64,000 bases of DNA from Kitasatospora albolonga (GCA_002082585.1 CP020563.1:7000001-7064000); one strand, 5' to 3'; positions 44,324 through 52,355 are shown, counted from the first letter of the stretch. The notes: generated from the letters alone by a model not told the origin. Translations and numbers: made by a program.

Positions 44324-45865
44324 TCACAGGCCCCGGGCCAGCGTCCTGCGGTCGACCTTGCCGCTGGAGGTGAGCGGCAGCGCGGGAAGGGGACGTACCG
44401 ACGAAGGGATCATGTGGCCGGGCAGCCGCGCCGACAGGCTCCGCCGGATCGCGGACGCCACCACCTCGGCACCGCGCGCCGGGACGCAGAACGCCACCAG
44501 CTGTCTGATGCCGCCCGCGCCCTCCCGTACGACCACGGCCGCGTCGGCGATCTCCGGCAGGGTCCGCAGATGTGCCTCGACCTCGCCGGTCTCCACCCGG
44601 TGGCCCCGGATCTTCACCTGGTCGTCCAGCCGCCCGAGGAACTGGAAAGTGCCGTCCGGCCGGAGTTCGACCAGATCGCCCGTACGGTAGATCCGCCCGC
44701 CCCCGGCCAGCCCGGGTACGGTCCGGAACCGCGCGGCGGTCGCCTCGGGCAGGCCCAGGTAGCCCTGCGCGAGCACCGGCCCGCCGATGCACAACTCGCC
44801 CGCCTCGCCCGGCTGCCGGGGACGCAGCTGCTCGTCGAGGACGTACGCCTCCACGTTGGCGATGGGCCGGCCGATGCTGGGCTGGTCCGGCCACTCCCGG
44901 GGATCGCCGCGCAGTTCGAGCGAGGTCACCACATGGGTCTCCGACGGGCCGTACTGGTTCACCAGCACCGCCCCCTCCAGGTGCTGGAACAGGGCGCGCA
45001 CCGCGGGGGTCACCTGGAGCTGCTCACCGGCCGTGACGACCTCACGGAGGGAGGACGGCCACACGCCCACGGAACCGGCGTGCGCCGCGATCGCCTGAAG
45101 GGCGACGAACGGCAGGAACATCCGCCGGACCGAGGCGCGGTCCAGCAGCTCGATCAGGGCCTGCCAGCTCCGGCGGGTCGCGTCGTCGGCCACCACCAGG
45201 GTCCCGCCGGACGCCCAGGTGCTGAACAACTCCTGGAAGGAGACGTCGAAGCTGAGCGCGGAGAACTGGAGGGTCCGGTCCCCGGTGCCGCAGGACGAGT
45301 GCGCGCACTGCCAGTCGATCAGGTTGGCCAGCGGACCGTGCGGCATGGCCACGCCCTTGGGCACCCCGCTGGACCCGGAGGTGTAGATGACGTACGCGAG
45401 GGTGTCCGGTCCGACCTCCGGCGGCACCGGCCGGGGCGCGTCCCCGACGGCGGACAGGGCGTCCTCCAGCACGAGGGCGCGGGTTCCGTCCGGCAGGGGA
45501 GCGCGGTCGAGCAGCGCCTTCTCGGTCAGCAGGACCGGGGCGCCGCTGTCGCCCACCATGGCCGCGAGCCGCTCGTCGGGGTAGGCCGGGTCGAGCGGCA
45601 CATAGGCGCAGCCCGCCTTGAGCACGCCGAGCACCGCGACGGGGATGGCGAACCCCCGCTCGAAGAAGACCCCGACCGGCTGCCCGGTGACGCCCTCCCG
45701 CCGCAACGCGTGGGCGAGCCGGTCGGCGTCCCGCCCCAGCTCCTCGTAGGTGAGAGACCTCTCGCCCACGATCACGGCGGGCAGCTCGGGATGCGACACG
45801 CGCCGCGCCTCGAACAGCTCGTGCGCGAACGGGGTCCTTCCGATGGAACGCACTGCCTCGTTCAA
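44324..45865 (-). CDS. Free-standing NRPS adenylation enzyme, proline-like pocket
   Basis: 513 residues, a full A domain without carrier or condensation domain. Core motifs: YVIYTSGSSGVPKG (A3), FDVSFQELF (A4), NQYGPSETH (A5), GELCIGG, YRTGDL (A7), GRLDDQVKIRGHR (A8) and PLTSSGKVDR (A10 Lys). By alignment to GrsA the pocket is DVQFVAQVVK, seven of ten identical to the proline code DVQLIAHVVK, so proline or a close analogue is likely. TTG start with GGAG upstream. It should load the separate carrier protein encoded four genes upstream in the operon sense (PCP, halogenase, thioesterase, then this gene), feeding the halogenase. Confidence 0.9.
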   Translation of the reverse strand: MNEAVRSIGRTPFAHELFEARRVSHPELPAVIVGERSLTYEELGRDADRLAHALRREGVTGQPVGVFFERGFAIPVAVLGVLKAGCAYVPLDPAYPDERLAAMVGDSGAPVLLTEKALLDRAPLPDGTRALVLEDALSAVGDAPRPVPPEVGPDTLAYVIYTSGSSGVPKGVAMPHGPLANLIDWQCAHSSCGTGDRTLQFSALSFDVSFQELFSTWASGGTLVVADDATRRSWQALIELLDRASVRRMFLPFVALQAIAAHAGSVGVWPSSLREVVTAGEQLQVTPAVRALFQHLEGAVLVNQYGPSETHVVTSLELRGDPREWPDQPSIGRPIANVEAYVLDEQLRPRQPGEAGELCIGGPVLAQGYLGLPEATAARFRTVPGLAGGGRIYRTGDLVELRPDGTFQFLGRLDDQVKIRGHRVETGEVEAHLRTLPEIADAAVVVREGAGGIRQLVAFCVPARGAEVVASAIRRSLSARLPGHMIPSSVRPLPALPLTSSGKVDRRTLARGL

Positions 45866-45910
45866 TGGTTGCTCCCAGGCCGGATCAGGTTCGGGACCGT
45901 GCTGGTTCGC

Positions 45911-46636
45911 TCAGGTTCGGGACTGCGCCGGTTCGCTCATGACCGAAGCGATCGCCGCCGCGAGCGGTTCGGCCCCGGCGGTCTCCAGATAGAGGTGGCC
46001 GCCGGGAAACGTGAGGGTGGTGAGCGGCTGGACGCTGCGCCACTGCCACGGGTCGGTGTGCTCGTCGCCGAAGGCGTCCTGCTGCCCCCGGCAGACGACG
46101 ACGCGGCTCTCGGTCACGGTCCGGGACAGGGTGCGGACGAACGAGTCGCAGATGTCGAAGTCGGACCGCAGCAGCGCCACCGCCCGGTCGGCGATGTGCG
46201 GATGGCCGAGCAGCCGGGCGTCCAGCGCCTCGTACCGCGCGGCGCACGTCAGTACTTCCTCGTCGGACGCCTTCGCGGTGCCGTCGGCGAACAGCGGCGT
46301 GGCGAGCTGCGGGGCCAGGTTGGCGGAGGCGAAGAGGACCTGGCAGCGCGGCCCGCCGCGCCGCTCCAGGGCCGCTGCCACCGCGAGCCCCAGGTAGGCG
46401 CCCATGCTGTGGCCGAAGATGGAGAGTTCCTCGTCGGTGCCGACCTCGGCGGCCAGCAGATCGGTCAGATCCCGGACGGCCTCCTCCGCGGTGCGGAGGG
46501 CGGGCTCACGCCAGCGGCGGCCCCGGCCGGGAAGCTCGGCCACCACGGGCCTGATGTCGTCGGGCAGGAGCCGCGTCAGCCGCCGGAACACGGCCGCCGA
46601 CCCTCCGGCGTGGTGGAACAGGGCGAGCACGGTCAT
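45911..46636 (-). CDS. Type II (editing) thioesterase
   Basis: 241 residues from ATG 46636 (GAAGG upstream); the longer open frame adds no recognisable sequence. Alpha/beta hydrolase of the GrsT/TycF group: LFHHAGGSA oxyanion segment near the start, Ser77 in GHSMGAYLG, catalytic His in FPGGHLYLE. Such enzymes remove wrong acyl groups from carrier proteins. In SyrB2-type systems a related hydrolase-fold enzyme (SyrC, CmaE) instead shuttles the chlorinated aminoacyl group to another carrier. Position between the halogenase and the A-domain gene allows either role: hydrolytic release, editing or shuttling. Confidence 0.87.
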   Translation of the reverse strand: MTVLALFHHAGGSAAVFRRLTRLLPDDIRPVVAELPGRGRRWREPALRTAEEAVRDLTDLLAAEVGTDEELSIFGHSMGAYLGLAVAAALERRGGPRCQVLFASANLAPQLATPLFADGTAKASDEEVLTCAARYEALDARLLGHPHIADRAVALLRSDFDICDSFVRTLSRTVTESRVVVCRGQQDAFGDEHTDPWQWRSVQPLTTLTFPGGHLYLETAGAEPLAAAIASVMSEPAQSRT

Positions 46637-46707
46637 CGGTGCGCCTTCCTGGAAGGTGGCGCGCGGCGCCGGGAAAGCCGCCGCGCGCCCGGCCGTCCCG
46701 GGGAACG

Positions 46708-47679
46708 TCAGCTGCTGAAGGACTCCCGGAAGTCCCACGGGGTGAACTGGTGGCCCCGGCGGTTCCGGTCGGTCAGCTTGTTGATCCCGTACTCGTCCTT
46801 GCCGGAGACGAGCACCGACGCGTAGTCGTCCAGCGGGATCGTGCCGCCGTACTCGGACACGTCACCGAGGTCCGGGTAGACCTCGACCTGGGTCGGCACG
46901 TACCGGGTGGCGAACCCCATGCGGTAGTCCTTCGGGCCGCCGGTGTGCGGCAGCGAACCGTGCATCAGGGTCGACCAGAAGATCACGCACTCGCCGGGCT
47001 GCATGACGAGGGAGAACGCCTTCGACTCGTCGGGGCGCCAGTCGGGGTCCTTCTGGAGCTCCCGGTAGTCGTAGCCGAAGAAACCGCGCCGGACGCTGTC
47101 CTTCTCCCGCTTGTTGATCGTGTCCGGGTTGTAGGACATGCCGAGGGACTCGTCGTAGTTCATCACCCGGTGCGTGCCCGGCATGAGCTGGAGGCAGCCG
47201 TTCTCCTTGGTGGAGTGGGTGAACGCGGTCCACGCGGTGATCGTGCCGCCGAAGGCGGGCGCGTCGTTCTCCGCGGGCCACCTGATCTGGGGGCGGCCGC
47301 TGGAGTGGGCGAACGTCGCCGCCTGGTGCCAGTCCGTCCCCTCGTCCCCCTGGTACTTCGGGAAGAACTCGGTGCGCCAGCAGAGCAGGTCCGGGCCGAG
47401 GATGGAGGCGACCCGCTCGACGATGGCCCGCTGCATGATGTGCTCGCTGAGCAGATCGATGTCGAGGTGCCGGTCGTAGTTGGAGAGGTTGGTCACCGCG
47501 CCCAGCGCGTCCTCCGGGTAGATCGCCCGCGACCGGTCCGGAATGGCCCGGCGTATCTGGTTCCAGCGCCTCTCCATCTCCTCCGGTTCATATACCTTGA
47601 TCGGCCCGATGAATCCCTGCTCCTCGAACGTGGCGAGCTCTTCGGGGGTCAGTCGGAAATCGGAAATGCGGTCATTCAC
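46708..47679 (-). CDS. SyrB2-like non-haem Fe/2-oxoglutarate halogenase
   Basis: 323 residues from GTG 47679 (GGAG five bases upstream). Phytanoyl-CoA dioxygenase fold, closely matching SyrB2 of syringomycin as I recall it: LLCWRTEFFPKY, GDEGTDWHQAATF, CLQLMPGTH, RRGFFGYDYREL and IFWSTLMH. Iron ligands are His118 and His240, and Arg253 should bind 2-oxoglutarate. The third ligand position, Asp/Glu in hydroxylases, is Ala120 (H-Q-A), the hallmark that leaves room for chloride. Relatives chlorinate aliphatic carbons of amino acids bound to a carrier protein (SyrB2 Thr, BarB1/B2 Leu, CytC3 Aba, KtzD Ile). Here the partner is the carrier protein encoded 40 bases upstream, loaded by the proline-like A domain. 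Confidence 0.93.
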   Translation of the reverse strand: MNDRISDFRLTPEELATFEEQGFIGPIKVYEPEEMERRWNQIRRAIPDRSRAIYPEDALGAVTNLSNYDRHLDIDLLSEHIMQRAIVERVASILGPDLLCWRTEFFPKYQGDEGTDWHQAATFAHSSGRPQIRWPAENDAPAFGGTITAWTAFTHSTKENGCLQLMPGTHRVMNYDESLGMSYNPDTINKREKDSVRRGFFGYDYRELQKDPDWRPDESKAFSLVMQPGECVIFWSTLMHGSLPHTGGPKDYRMGFATRYVPTQVEVYPDLGDVSEYGGTIPLDDYASVLVSGKDEYGINKLTDRNRRGHQFTPWDFRESFSS

Positions 47680-47719
47680 GGCTACTCCATCCTCTGGTTC
47701 TCGATGCGGGGTGAACGGA

Positions 47720-47983
47720 TTACGCGGTCGGCTCTCCGGCGATCCGCGCATGCAGTTCCGCGATCGCGCTCCCGAGCGACTCCTCGAACAGGACTTTCAC
47801 ATCCAGTTCATGACCGAAGTGCTGCTGGACGCGGGTGTTGAGGTTCATGGCGAGGAGCGAGTGACCGCCGAGGTCAAGGAAGTTGTCCGCCGGGGAAACA
47901 TCGGGCTCCTCGATGAATTCACTCACCCAGTCGACAATCAGCTTCTCCAGCTCGTGCACGCCCTCAGGAAGGGAAACGGACAT
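47720..47983 (-). CDS. Discrete peptidyl carrier protein
   Basis: 87 residues: four-helix carrier with the phosphopantetheine site Ser42 in LDLGGHSLLAMN. Good ribosome site (GAGAGGAG). It is the first gene of the halogenase operon, so it should hold the amino acid during chlorination. It has no attached catalytic domain, so a second enzyme must pass its cargo to the NRPS or release it. The stop codon is TAA. Confidence 0.92.
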   Translation of the reverse strand: MSVSLPEGVHELEKLIVDWVSEFIEEPDVSPADNFLDLGGHSLLAMNLNTRVQQHFGHELDVKVLFEESLGSAIAELHARIAGEPTA

Positions 47984-48293
47984 GCCGCCGTACTCCTCTC
48001 GTAGGATTTCGTGCGGGTCTCCGGGCTTACTCTAGGACCGTGGGGGCGAACGCGGTAATGCCGGATACTTGGGGGGTATGCCCCGCGAACATACGCCGGG
48101 AAAATGCGCCACGGACGTGGTGCGGTTTTCTGCCCGCGGGCTCGCGGGCCTGCCGGACTTTTGTGACGGCCCGTCGGTTTCTCACGGGTCGGCGCGGTGC
48201 AGCCGTCCTCCAGCGAGGATGCAGCGGCCGGCGGGAAGGTGGTGGCGGTACTGCCGTCGCCGTGGCGGCAGCGCGTCACGGGAGGGAGTCACT
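47984..48293. promoter_or_regulatory. Divergent promoter region between PCP and the SnoaL-like gene
   Basis: 310 bases without a supported gene. On the minus strand TAGAGT (48029-48034) could be a -10 box for the PCP-halogenase operon. No clear SARP-type direct repeats were seen. This gap divides the NRPS/halogenase block from the second tailoring block. Confidence 0.35.
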
Positions 48294-48767
48294 GTGTCCC
48301 AGTCGGTCCAGACGGCCCAGGCGGCCCAGGAAACGTACAGCCAGGTCGGTGGAGACCTCTATGCCGAGGTCCAGACGTTCTACGCGTGGCAGATGCGCCG
48401 GGTGGACAGCCTGGACATCGAGGGGTTCGCGGACACCTTCACCGAGGACGGTGAGGTGGTGCACTCCGGCGGACAGCGCCAGAGCGGCCGGGAGGAGATG
48501 GTCGCCGGTATGCGGGCGAGCCTGCCGCGCTACCGGGACATCGCGGTCCGCCACTGGTTCGGGCACCCGCTGATCGAGGTCGACGCGGTGGACCCCGACA
48601 CCCTCCGCGTCTCCTACTACACGCTGGTCACCCTGACCGACCGGGAGGGGAAGGTCTCCTTCCAGCCCACGTTCACGGTCGAGGACGTCCTCGTCCGCCG
48701 GGGCGGCCGGCTGCTGACCAGGTCGCGGGTCATCCACCGGGACACCCCGGTGGAGCCCGCGTCCTGA
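48294..48767 (+). CDS. SnoaL/NTF2-like protein
   Basis: 157 residues from GTG 48294, chosen for GGAGGGAG upstream and for the family-length product (the ATG at 48069 gives an implausible Arg/Pro leader). The cone-shaped alpha+beta fold is recognisable: LYAEVQTFYAWQMRRVDSLDIEGFADTFTEDGEVVHSGG, then REEMVAGMRASLPRYRDIAVRHWFGHPLIEVD and SFQPTFTVEDVLVRRGGRLLTRSRVIHRD. Members include polyketide cyclases, hydroxylases and small subunits of dioxygenases. It resembles the SnoaL-like proteins found among aromatic polyketide tailoring genes. It is monocistronic and ends at a strong terminator. Confidence 0.82.
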   Translation: MSQSVQTAQAAQETYSQVGGDLYAEVQTFYAWQMRRVDSLDIEGFADTFTEDGEVVHSGGQRQSGREEMVAGMRASLPRYRDIAVRHWFGHPLIEVDAVDPDTLRVSYYTLVTLTDREGKVSFQPTFTVEDVLVRRGGRLLTRSRVIHRDTPVEPAS

Positions 48768-48853
48768 CCGTACGGTCTCCTGACCACGGTCTTCCGGCTG
48801 TACGGTACGGTCGCGTCGCCGCTCCGGGGGACCGTCGTGCATGTCGTACACAG

Positions 48854-48887
48854 GGAGAAGGGCCCTCCGGCCGGAGGGCCCTTCTCC
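48854..48887. terminator. 34-bp perfect palindrome between convergent genes
   Basis: GGAGAAGGGCCCTCCGG at 48854-48870 is followed immediately by its exact reverse complement to 48887 (17 pairs, no spacer). It lies between the SnoaL-like gene and the end of the 44-residue ORF, so it can stop transcription from both sides. Confidence 0.75.
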
Positions 48888-48916
48888 TCGCCCCGCGCAC
48901 GGCGGCCCGGGGCCGT

Positions 48917-49051
48917 TCAGTCGATGCCGCGGCAGATGTGCGGCTCGCTGCCGTCGTCCTCGGGTTCCCCCGCGAGCAGCAGTACCGGTACGCGTACGGG
49001 GGTGTCGTGCTCCTTGGGCTCGGACGGCTCGCGTTCACCGATCGTCACCAT
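48917..49051 (-). CDS. 44-residue acidic peptide of unknown function
   Basis: Supported by a strong AAAGGAG ribosome site six bases before the ATG at 49051, by its location as last gene of the ketoreductase-reductase-MBL operon and by the terminator after it. The peptide (starting MVTIGEREPSEPKEHD, with VRVPVLLLAGEPEDDG in the middle) is rich in Glu/Asp/Pro and ends in HICRGID, with a single Cys. No signal peptide. It could be a chaperone-like small protein, a RiPP-like precursor or a non-functional remnant; no modification enzyme for a RiPP is seen nearby. Confidence 0.5.
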   Translation of the reverse strand: MVTIGEREPSEPKEHDTPVRVPVLLLAGEPEDDGSEPHICRGID

Positions 49052-49166
49052 GGCGGACTCCTTTGTCTCGGCCCTTCTCCGTCTGTTCCTCGTCGGCCGC
49101 GCGGTCCTCCCCTCGGGTCCGTCGTCGTCCGCGGCGCCACGTCCCGCCGGGGCGCCGCGGGACCGG

Positions 49167-50165
49167 TCAGGCGTGGCAGGCGGGCAGCCCGCCGTGGAAG
49201 GCGACCATCTCCTGGAACGACCGGGCGACATCGATGCGCGCCCCCGGGGGAAGGCCCTCGGCCTCCGCGTACGCCCGGTGCAGGTTCCCGGCCAGGCGCT
49301 CGGCGTCCACGAGCCCGGCGAAGGCGCCGAGGTCCGTCCGGCGGGCGGTCTCCAGCGGGGTCAGCCCGTCGCGTACGCCGTCCTCGGCGACCCCGCGCAG
49401 GAAGCGCAGGTACTCCTCGGTGAAGTCGAACAACTCGGGCCCGCCGACCGGCCCGTGGCCCGGGACGACCGTACGGGCCCCCAGCGCGCGCATCCGGTCC
49501 AGGGCCCGCAGCGAGCCGCTGACCGAGCCGAACAGGACGAACGGCGTGACCCGGGACCACACCACGTCCCCGGTGAAGAGCACGGACCGTTCGGGTATCC
49601 AGGCCACCACGTCGTGCGCGGTGTGCGCGGGGCCGACGTGCAGCAGCTCGACCCGCAGCCCGCCCAGCCGCAGGGTCAGCGACCCGTCGAAGGTCACATC
49701 GGGCAGCACCAGGGGAGTGCTGCCCCACTCCACGTCCGGCCACAGACCGCGCAGACCGAGGCCCGCCTCCGCCGAATCGGCCCGGGTCCCCTCGTGGGCG
49801 ACGATCGCGGCGCGGGGCGCGAACTGCCCGTTGCCGAAGGTGTGGTCACCGTGGAAGTGGGTGTTCACCACATAGTCGGGGCCTGCCGGAACGATCCGCC
49901 CGGTCTCCGCCCGCAGCCGGCGGGTGCGCGCCTCCGTCGCCGCGGTGTCGACCAGGACGGAGCGCTCCGAGCCGACGACGAGCCCCGCGTTGTTGAGGCA
50001 CCAGCCGCCGTCCGGCTGCACATAGGCGTACACCCCGTCAGCGACCTTCCGGAGCGCGGGTGGTGGCGCCTCGCCCGCTGCGTCCGCCGTCACCGGAGCC
50101 CGTACCGCCGTGGCCGTGTCCGTGTCGGTGGCCGGGCTCACCGTCTCCGCCGCCGTCCCGCTCAT
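49167..50165 (-). CDS. Metallo-beta-lactamase-fold hydrolase
   Basis: 332 residues. The metal motif HFHGDH is at residues 103-108 (VVNTHFHGDHTFGNG), followed by HTAHD, FTGDVVW and GHGPV, giving all expected ligands. The N-terminal 35 residues are a low-complexity Ala/Thr/Pro tail. It resembles the MBL-fold hydrolases or thioesterases of polyketide clusters. Its start overlaps the flavin reductase stop (ATGA), so they are translationally coupled. Substrate not assignable. Confidence 0.85.
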   Translation of the reverse strand: MSGTAAETVSPATDTDTATAVRAPVTADAAGEAPPPALRKVADGVYAYVQPDGGWCLNNAGLVVGSERSVLVDTAATEARTRRLRAETGRIVPAGPDYVVNTHFHGDHTFGNGQFAPRAAIVAHEGTRADSAEAGLGLRGLWPDVEWGSTPLVLPDVTFDGSLTLRLGGLRVELLHVGPAHTAHDVVAWIPERSVLFTGDVVWSRVTPFVLFGSVSGSLRALDRMRALGARTVVPGHGPVGGPELFDFTEEYLRFLRGVAEDGVRDGLTPLETARRTDLGAFAGLVDAERLAGNLHRAYAEAEGLPPGARIDVARSFQEMVAFHGGLPACHA

Positions 50166-50794
50166 GCCGCGCTCCGTCGCTCGTGGGCGGGTTCGGGACC
50201 GGTCAGGCCGGTGAAGCCGCCCCGGTGGAAGAGCAGAGGGTCCGGGGCGCGGTCGCGGGTGGCGACCAGGACCGCCCGGCCGATGAGCAGGGTGTGGTCA
50301 CCGGCCTCGTGCTCGTTCTCCAGAACGCATTCCACGTACGCCTCGGCGGACGGGATCACCGCGTTGCCGGTGACGCCCGGCACGGCCTCCATCCGCCGCA
50401 TCGCCGTATGGCCCTCGCTCCGGTCGGGGCGGCAGAACTCCAGGGCCAGGTCCTGCTGCCCCCGGCCGAGGACGTTCACCGCGAAGCTCCCGGCCGCACC
50501 GACCCGGGGGCGGATGCGGCCGGCCGATTTGACCGACACCAGCAGCAGGAGCGGGTCCAGTGAGACGGAGATCAGGCTGTTGAGCGTGATCACCACGGTG
50601 TCCTCGCCGCTGCCCTGGGTGAGCAGGGTGACACCGGTCGGGAAACGGCCCATCGCGGACCGGAAGCCCGCCGTGTCGGGGCCTGCTGTGTCCGGGACCG
50701 CCGTGATCGTCCCGGGCCCGGCGGCCGTGCCGGGGCCCGCCGGGCTCGCGGCCCTGCCGGGCGCCGCCGTGTCGGGTGGTGCTGTGGTCGTCAT
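50162..50794 (-). CDS. Flavin reductase domain protein with low-complexity N-terminus
   Basis: 210 residues. The first 40 are an Ala/Gly/Pro/Thr-rich extension (TAAGPGTAAGPG-like). The split-barrel reductase domain follows: FRSAMGRFPTGVTLLTQ, SLISVSLDPLLLLVSVK, GSFAVNVLGRGQQ, and FHRGGFTG at the C-terminus in place of YRxGxF. It should supply reduced flavin; the second HsaA-type monooxygenase, divergently encoded about 1.7 kb away, is the natural partner. It is coupled to the MBL gene and follows the ketoreductase gene by 50 bases. Confidence 0.86.
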   Translation of the reverse strand: MTTTAPPDTAAPGRAASPAGPGTAAGPGTITAVPDTAGPDTAGFRSAMGRFPTGVTLLTQGSGEDTVVITLNSLISVSLDPLLLLVSVKSAGRIRPRVGAAGSFAVNVLGRGQQDLALEFCRPDRSEGHTAMRRMEAVPGVTGNAVIPSAEAYVECVLENEHEAGDHTLLIGRAVLVATRDRAPDPLLFHRGGFTGLTGPEPAHERRSAA

Positions 50795-50844
50795 GGGTCG
50801 GGCTCCGTCTCTGCGCGCGGCGCCGGGCCGCGCTGCGTGGGGGA

Positions 50845-51648
50845 TCAGTAGGCGCCGAGGCCGCCGCAGACGTTGAGGGCCTGGGCGGTGATCGAGGCGG
50901 CCGGGTCGGAGACCAGATAGCCGACCAGGCCCGCGACCTCGTCGGCCGTGGAGTAACGGCCCAGCGGGATCTTGGAGTTGAACTTCTCCTGGATGTCCTG
51001 TTCGCTCACGCCGTAGTGGGCCGCGTACCCCTGGCGTACGCGCTGGGCCATCGGCGTCTCCACATACCCCGGGCAGACGGCGTTGACCGTGATCCCGCTC
51101 TGGGCCAGCTCCTTGCCGACGGCCTTGGTGAAGCCGATGACCCCGCTCTTGGAGGCCGAGTACGGGGCGGCCAGCTCCACGCCCTGCTTGCCGCCGGTGG
51201 AGGCGATGTTGATGATCCGGCCCCAGTCGCCCTCCCGCATCAGCCCGGTGCTGAGCACCTCGCGGGTGACCCGGAAGGTCGCGTTGAGGTTCGTCTCGAT
51301 GACGTCGTCCCACAGGGCGTCGTCGATCTCGGCGGTCACCCCGCCGCCGCCCCGGCCCGCGTTGTTCACCAGGACGTCGATCCGCCCGTACTCCGCGACC
51401 GCCGCCGCCACCGCGGCCCTGATCTGCTCGACCGAGGTCACGTCGCACTCGGCGCCCGCCACCTCGAGGCCGTCCTCCCGCAACCGCTTGACCAGGGTGC
51501 GGACGCTCTCCGCGCCGCGTGCCACCCCGAAGACGGCGAAGCCCTGACGGGCCAGGAGTTCGGTGACCGCGAGGCCGATCCCGCTGGTCGCCCCGGTGAC
51601 GAAGGCGACCCGCCGGTGCTGCCCGGTCGTCGGTTCCGTGTTGCTCAT
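50845..51648 (-). CDS. ActIII-type C-9 ketoreductase homologue (SDR)
   Basis: 267 residues from ATG 51648. Very close to the actinorhodin ketoreductase pattern: TGATSGIG (19-25), NNAGRGGGG, Ser150 in NIASTGGKQGV, Tyr163 and Lys167 in APYSASKSGV, AVCPGYVETPMA and ALNVCGGLGAY. The proline of the ActIII stereocontrol motif P-G-G is Gly here. ActIII enzymes reduce C-9 of nascent aromatic polyketides, but no ketosynthase, chain-length factor or acyl carrier protein is in the window. First gene of its operon. Either a recruited reductase for another ketone or a partner of a PKS elsewhere. Confidence 0.88.
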   Translation of the reverse strand: MSNTEPTTGQHRRVAFVTGATSGIGLAVTELLARQGFAVFGVARGAESVRTLVKRLREDGLEVAGAECDVTSVEQIRAAVAAAVAEYGRIDVLVNNAGRGGGGVTAEIDDALWDDVIETNLNATFRVTREVLSTGLMREGDWGRIINIASTGGKQGVELAAPYSASKSGVIGFTKAVGKELAQSGITVNAVCPGYVETPMAQRVRQGYAAHYGVSEQDIQEKFNSKIPLGRYSTADEVAGLVGYLVSDPAASITAQALNVCGGLGAY

Positions 51649-51878
51649 GGTCTCTCCCCTTGGTCGTCGGACGGTCCGGTTCATGACGAGTAGCCAGGAC
51701 CGTCGCCGCGCGGGCTAGGGCGCGGCTCGACCCGTCCCGGAGCCCCGGTCGGCCGGTGCGGGGGAGGGGCCGGGGGCTGCTCAAGTGCGGCTCGACAGGC
51801 GGCCTAGCGCCCCGCCCGACGGTCGTCGTGTCAACGGCCGGATCGCGCCACCGCCGCGCGAGGGATCAAGGAGGGCAC

Positions 51879-52355
51879 GTGCCCCAGCAGACGATTGCGG
51901 ACGTACGCAAATGGGTGACCGTCGCGGCCACGCCGGAGGAGGCGTTCAAGGTCTTCACCGAGCGCCCCGCCGACTGGTGGCCGCCCAGCCATGTCCTGCT
52001 CAAGAAGGAGCGGGCGGGCCTGGCCTTCGAGCCGGGGGAGGGCGGCCGCTACTACGAGTGGGACGTGGACGGCAACCAGATCGACTGGGGCCGCATCCTC
52101 GAGTGGGTCCCGGGCCGACGGATCGTCATGACCTGGCGCATCAACGCTCGTTGGGAGTCACTGCCGACCGACGACGGGGCCAGCGAGATCGAGGTCGACT
52201 TCGAGCCCGTCGAGGGCGGTACGAAGGTGACCCTCGCCCACGTGAAGCTGCACCAGCACGGCGAGGGCGCCGACCGCATCTTCCAGGCCCTGGACGGACC
52301 GGCGCCCGGCGAGACGCTGGAGCGCTTCGAGCACGCCGTACGACTGTCGCTGTAG
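51879..52355 (+). CDS. SRPBCC-family protein (AHSA1/cyclase-like)
   Basis: 158 residues from GTG 51879, with AAGGAGG four bases upstream. The START-like fold is seen in WVTVAATPEEAFKVFTERPADWWPPSH, GGRYYEWDVDGNQIDWGRILEWVPGRRIVMTW and DFEPVEGGTKVTLAHVKL. Such proteins bind hydrophobic ligands or act as cyclases/aromatases in polyketide pathways. It is divergent from the ActIII-like gene with a 230-base promoter gap, and leads the second HsaA-type oxygenase. Confidence 0.83.
   Translation: MPQQTIADVRKWVTVAATPEEAFKVFTERPADWWPPSHVLLKKERAGLAFEPGEGGRYYEWDVDGNQIDWGRILEWVPGRRIVMTWRINARWESLPTDDGASEIEVDFEPVEGGTKVTLAHVKLHQHGEGADRIFQALDGPAPGETLERFEHAVRLSL

Noticed and set aside
44324..45865. Pyrrole-2-carboxylate pathway (PltF/PltL/PltE type) for the A domain and PCP
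   Set aside because: The pocket differs from the DLLYLALVCK-type PltF/RedM code, and the gene between them is a halogenase, not the expected prolyl oxidase.
46708..47679. Annotating the phytanoyl-CoA dioxygenase-like protein as a plain hydroxylase
   Set aside because: The acidic iron ligand is replaced by Ala in H-Q-A and the sequence follows SyrB2, which argues for a halogenase.
48069..48293. Longer ATG start for the SnoaL-like gene
   Set aside because: The extension is Arg/Pro-rich and non-family; GTG 48294 has GGAGGGAG and gives a normal-length protein.
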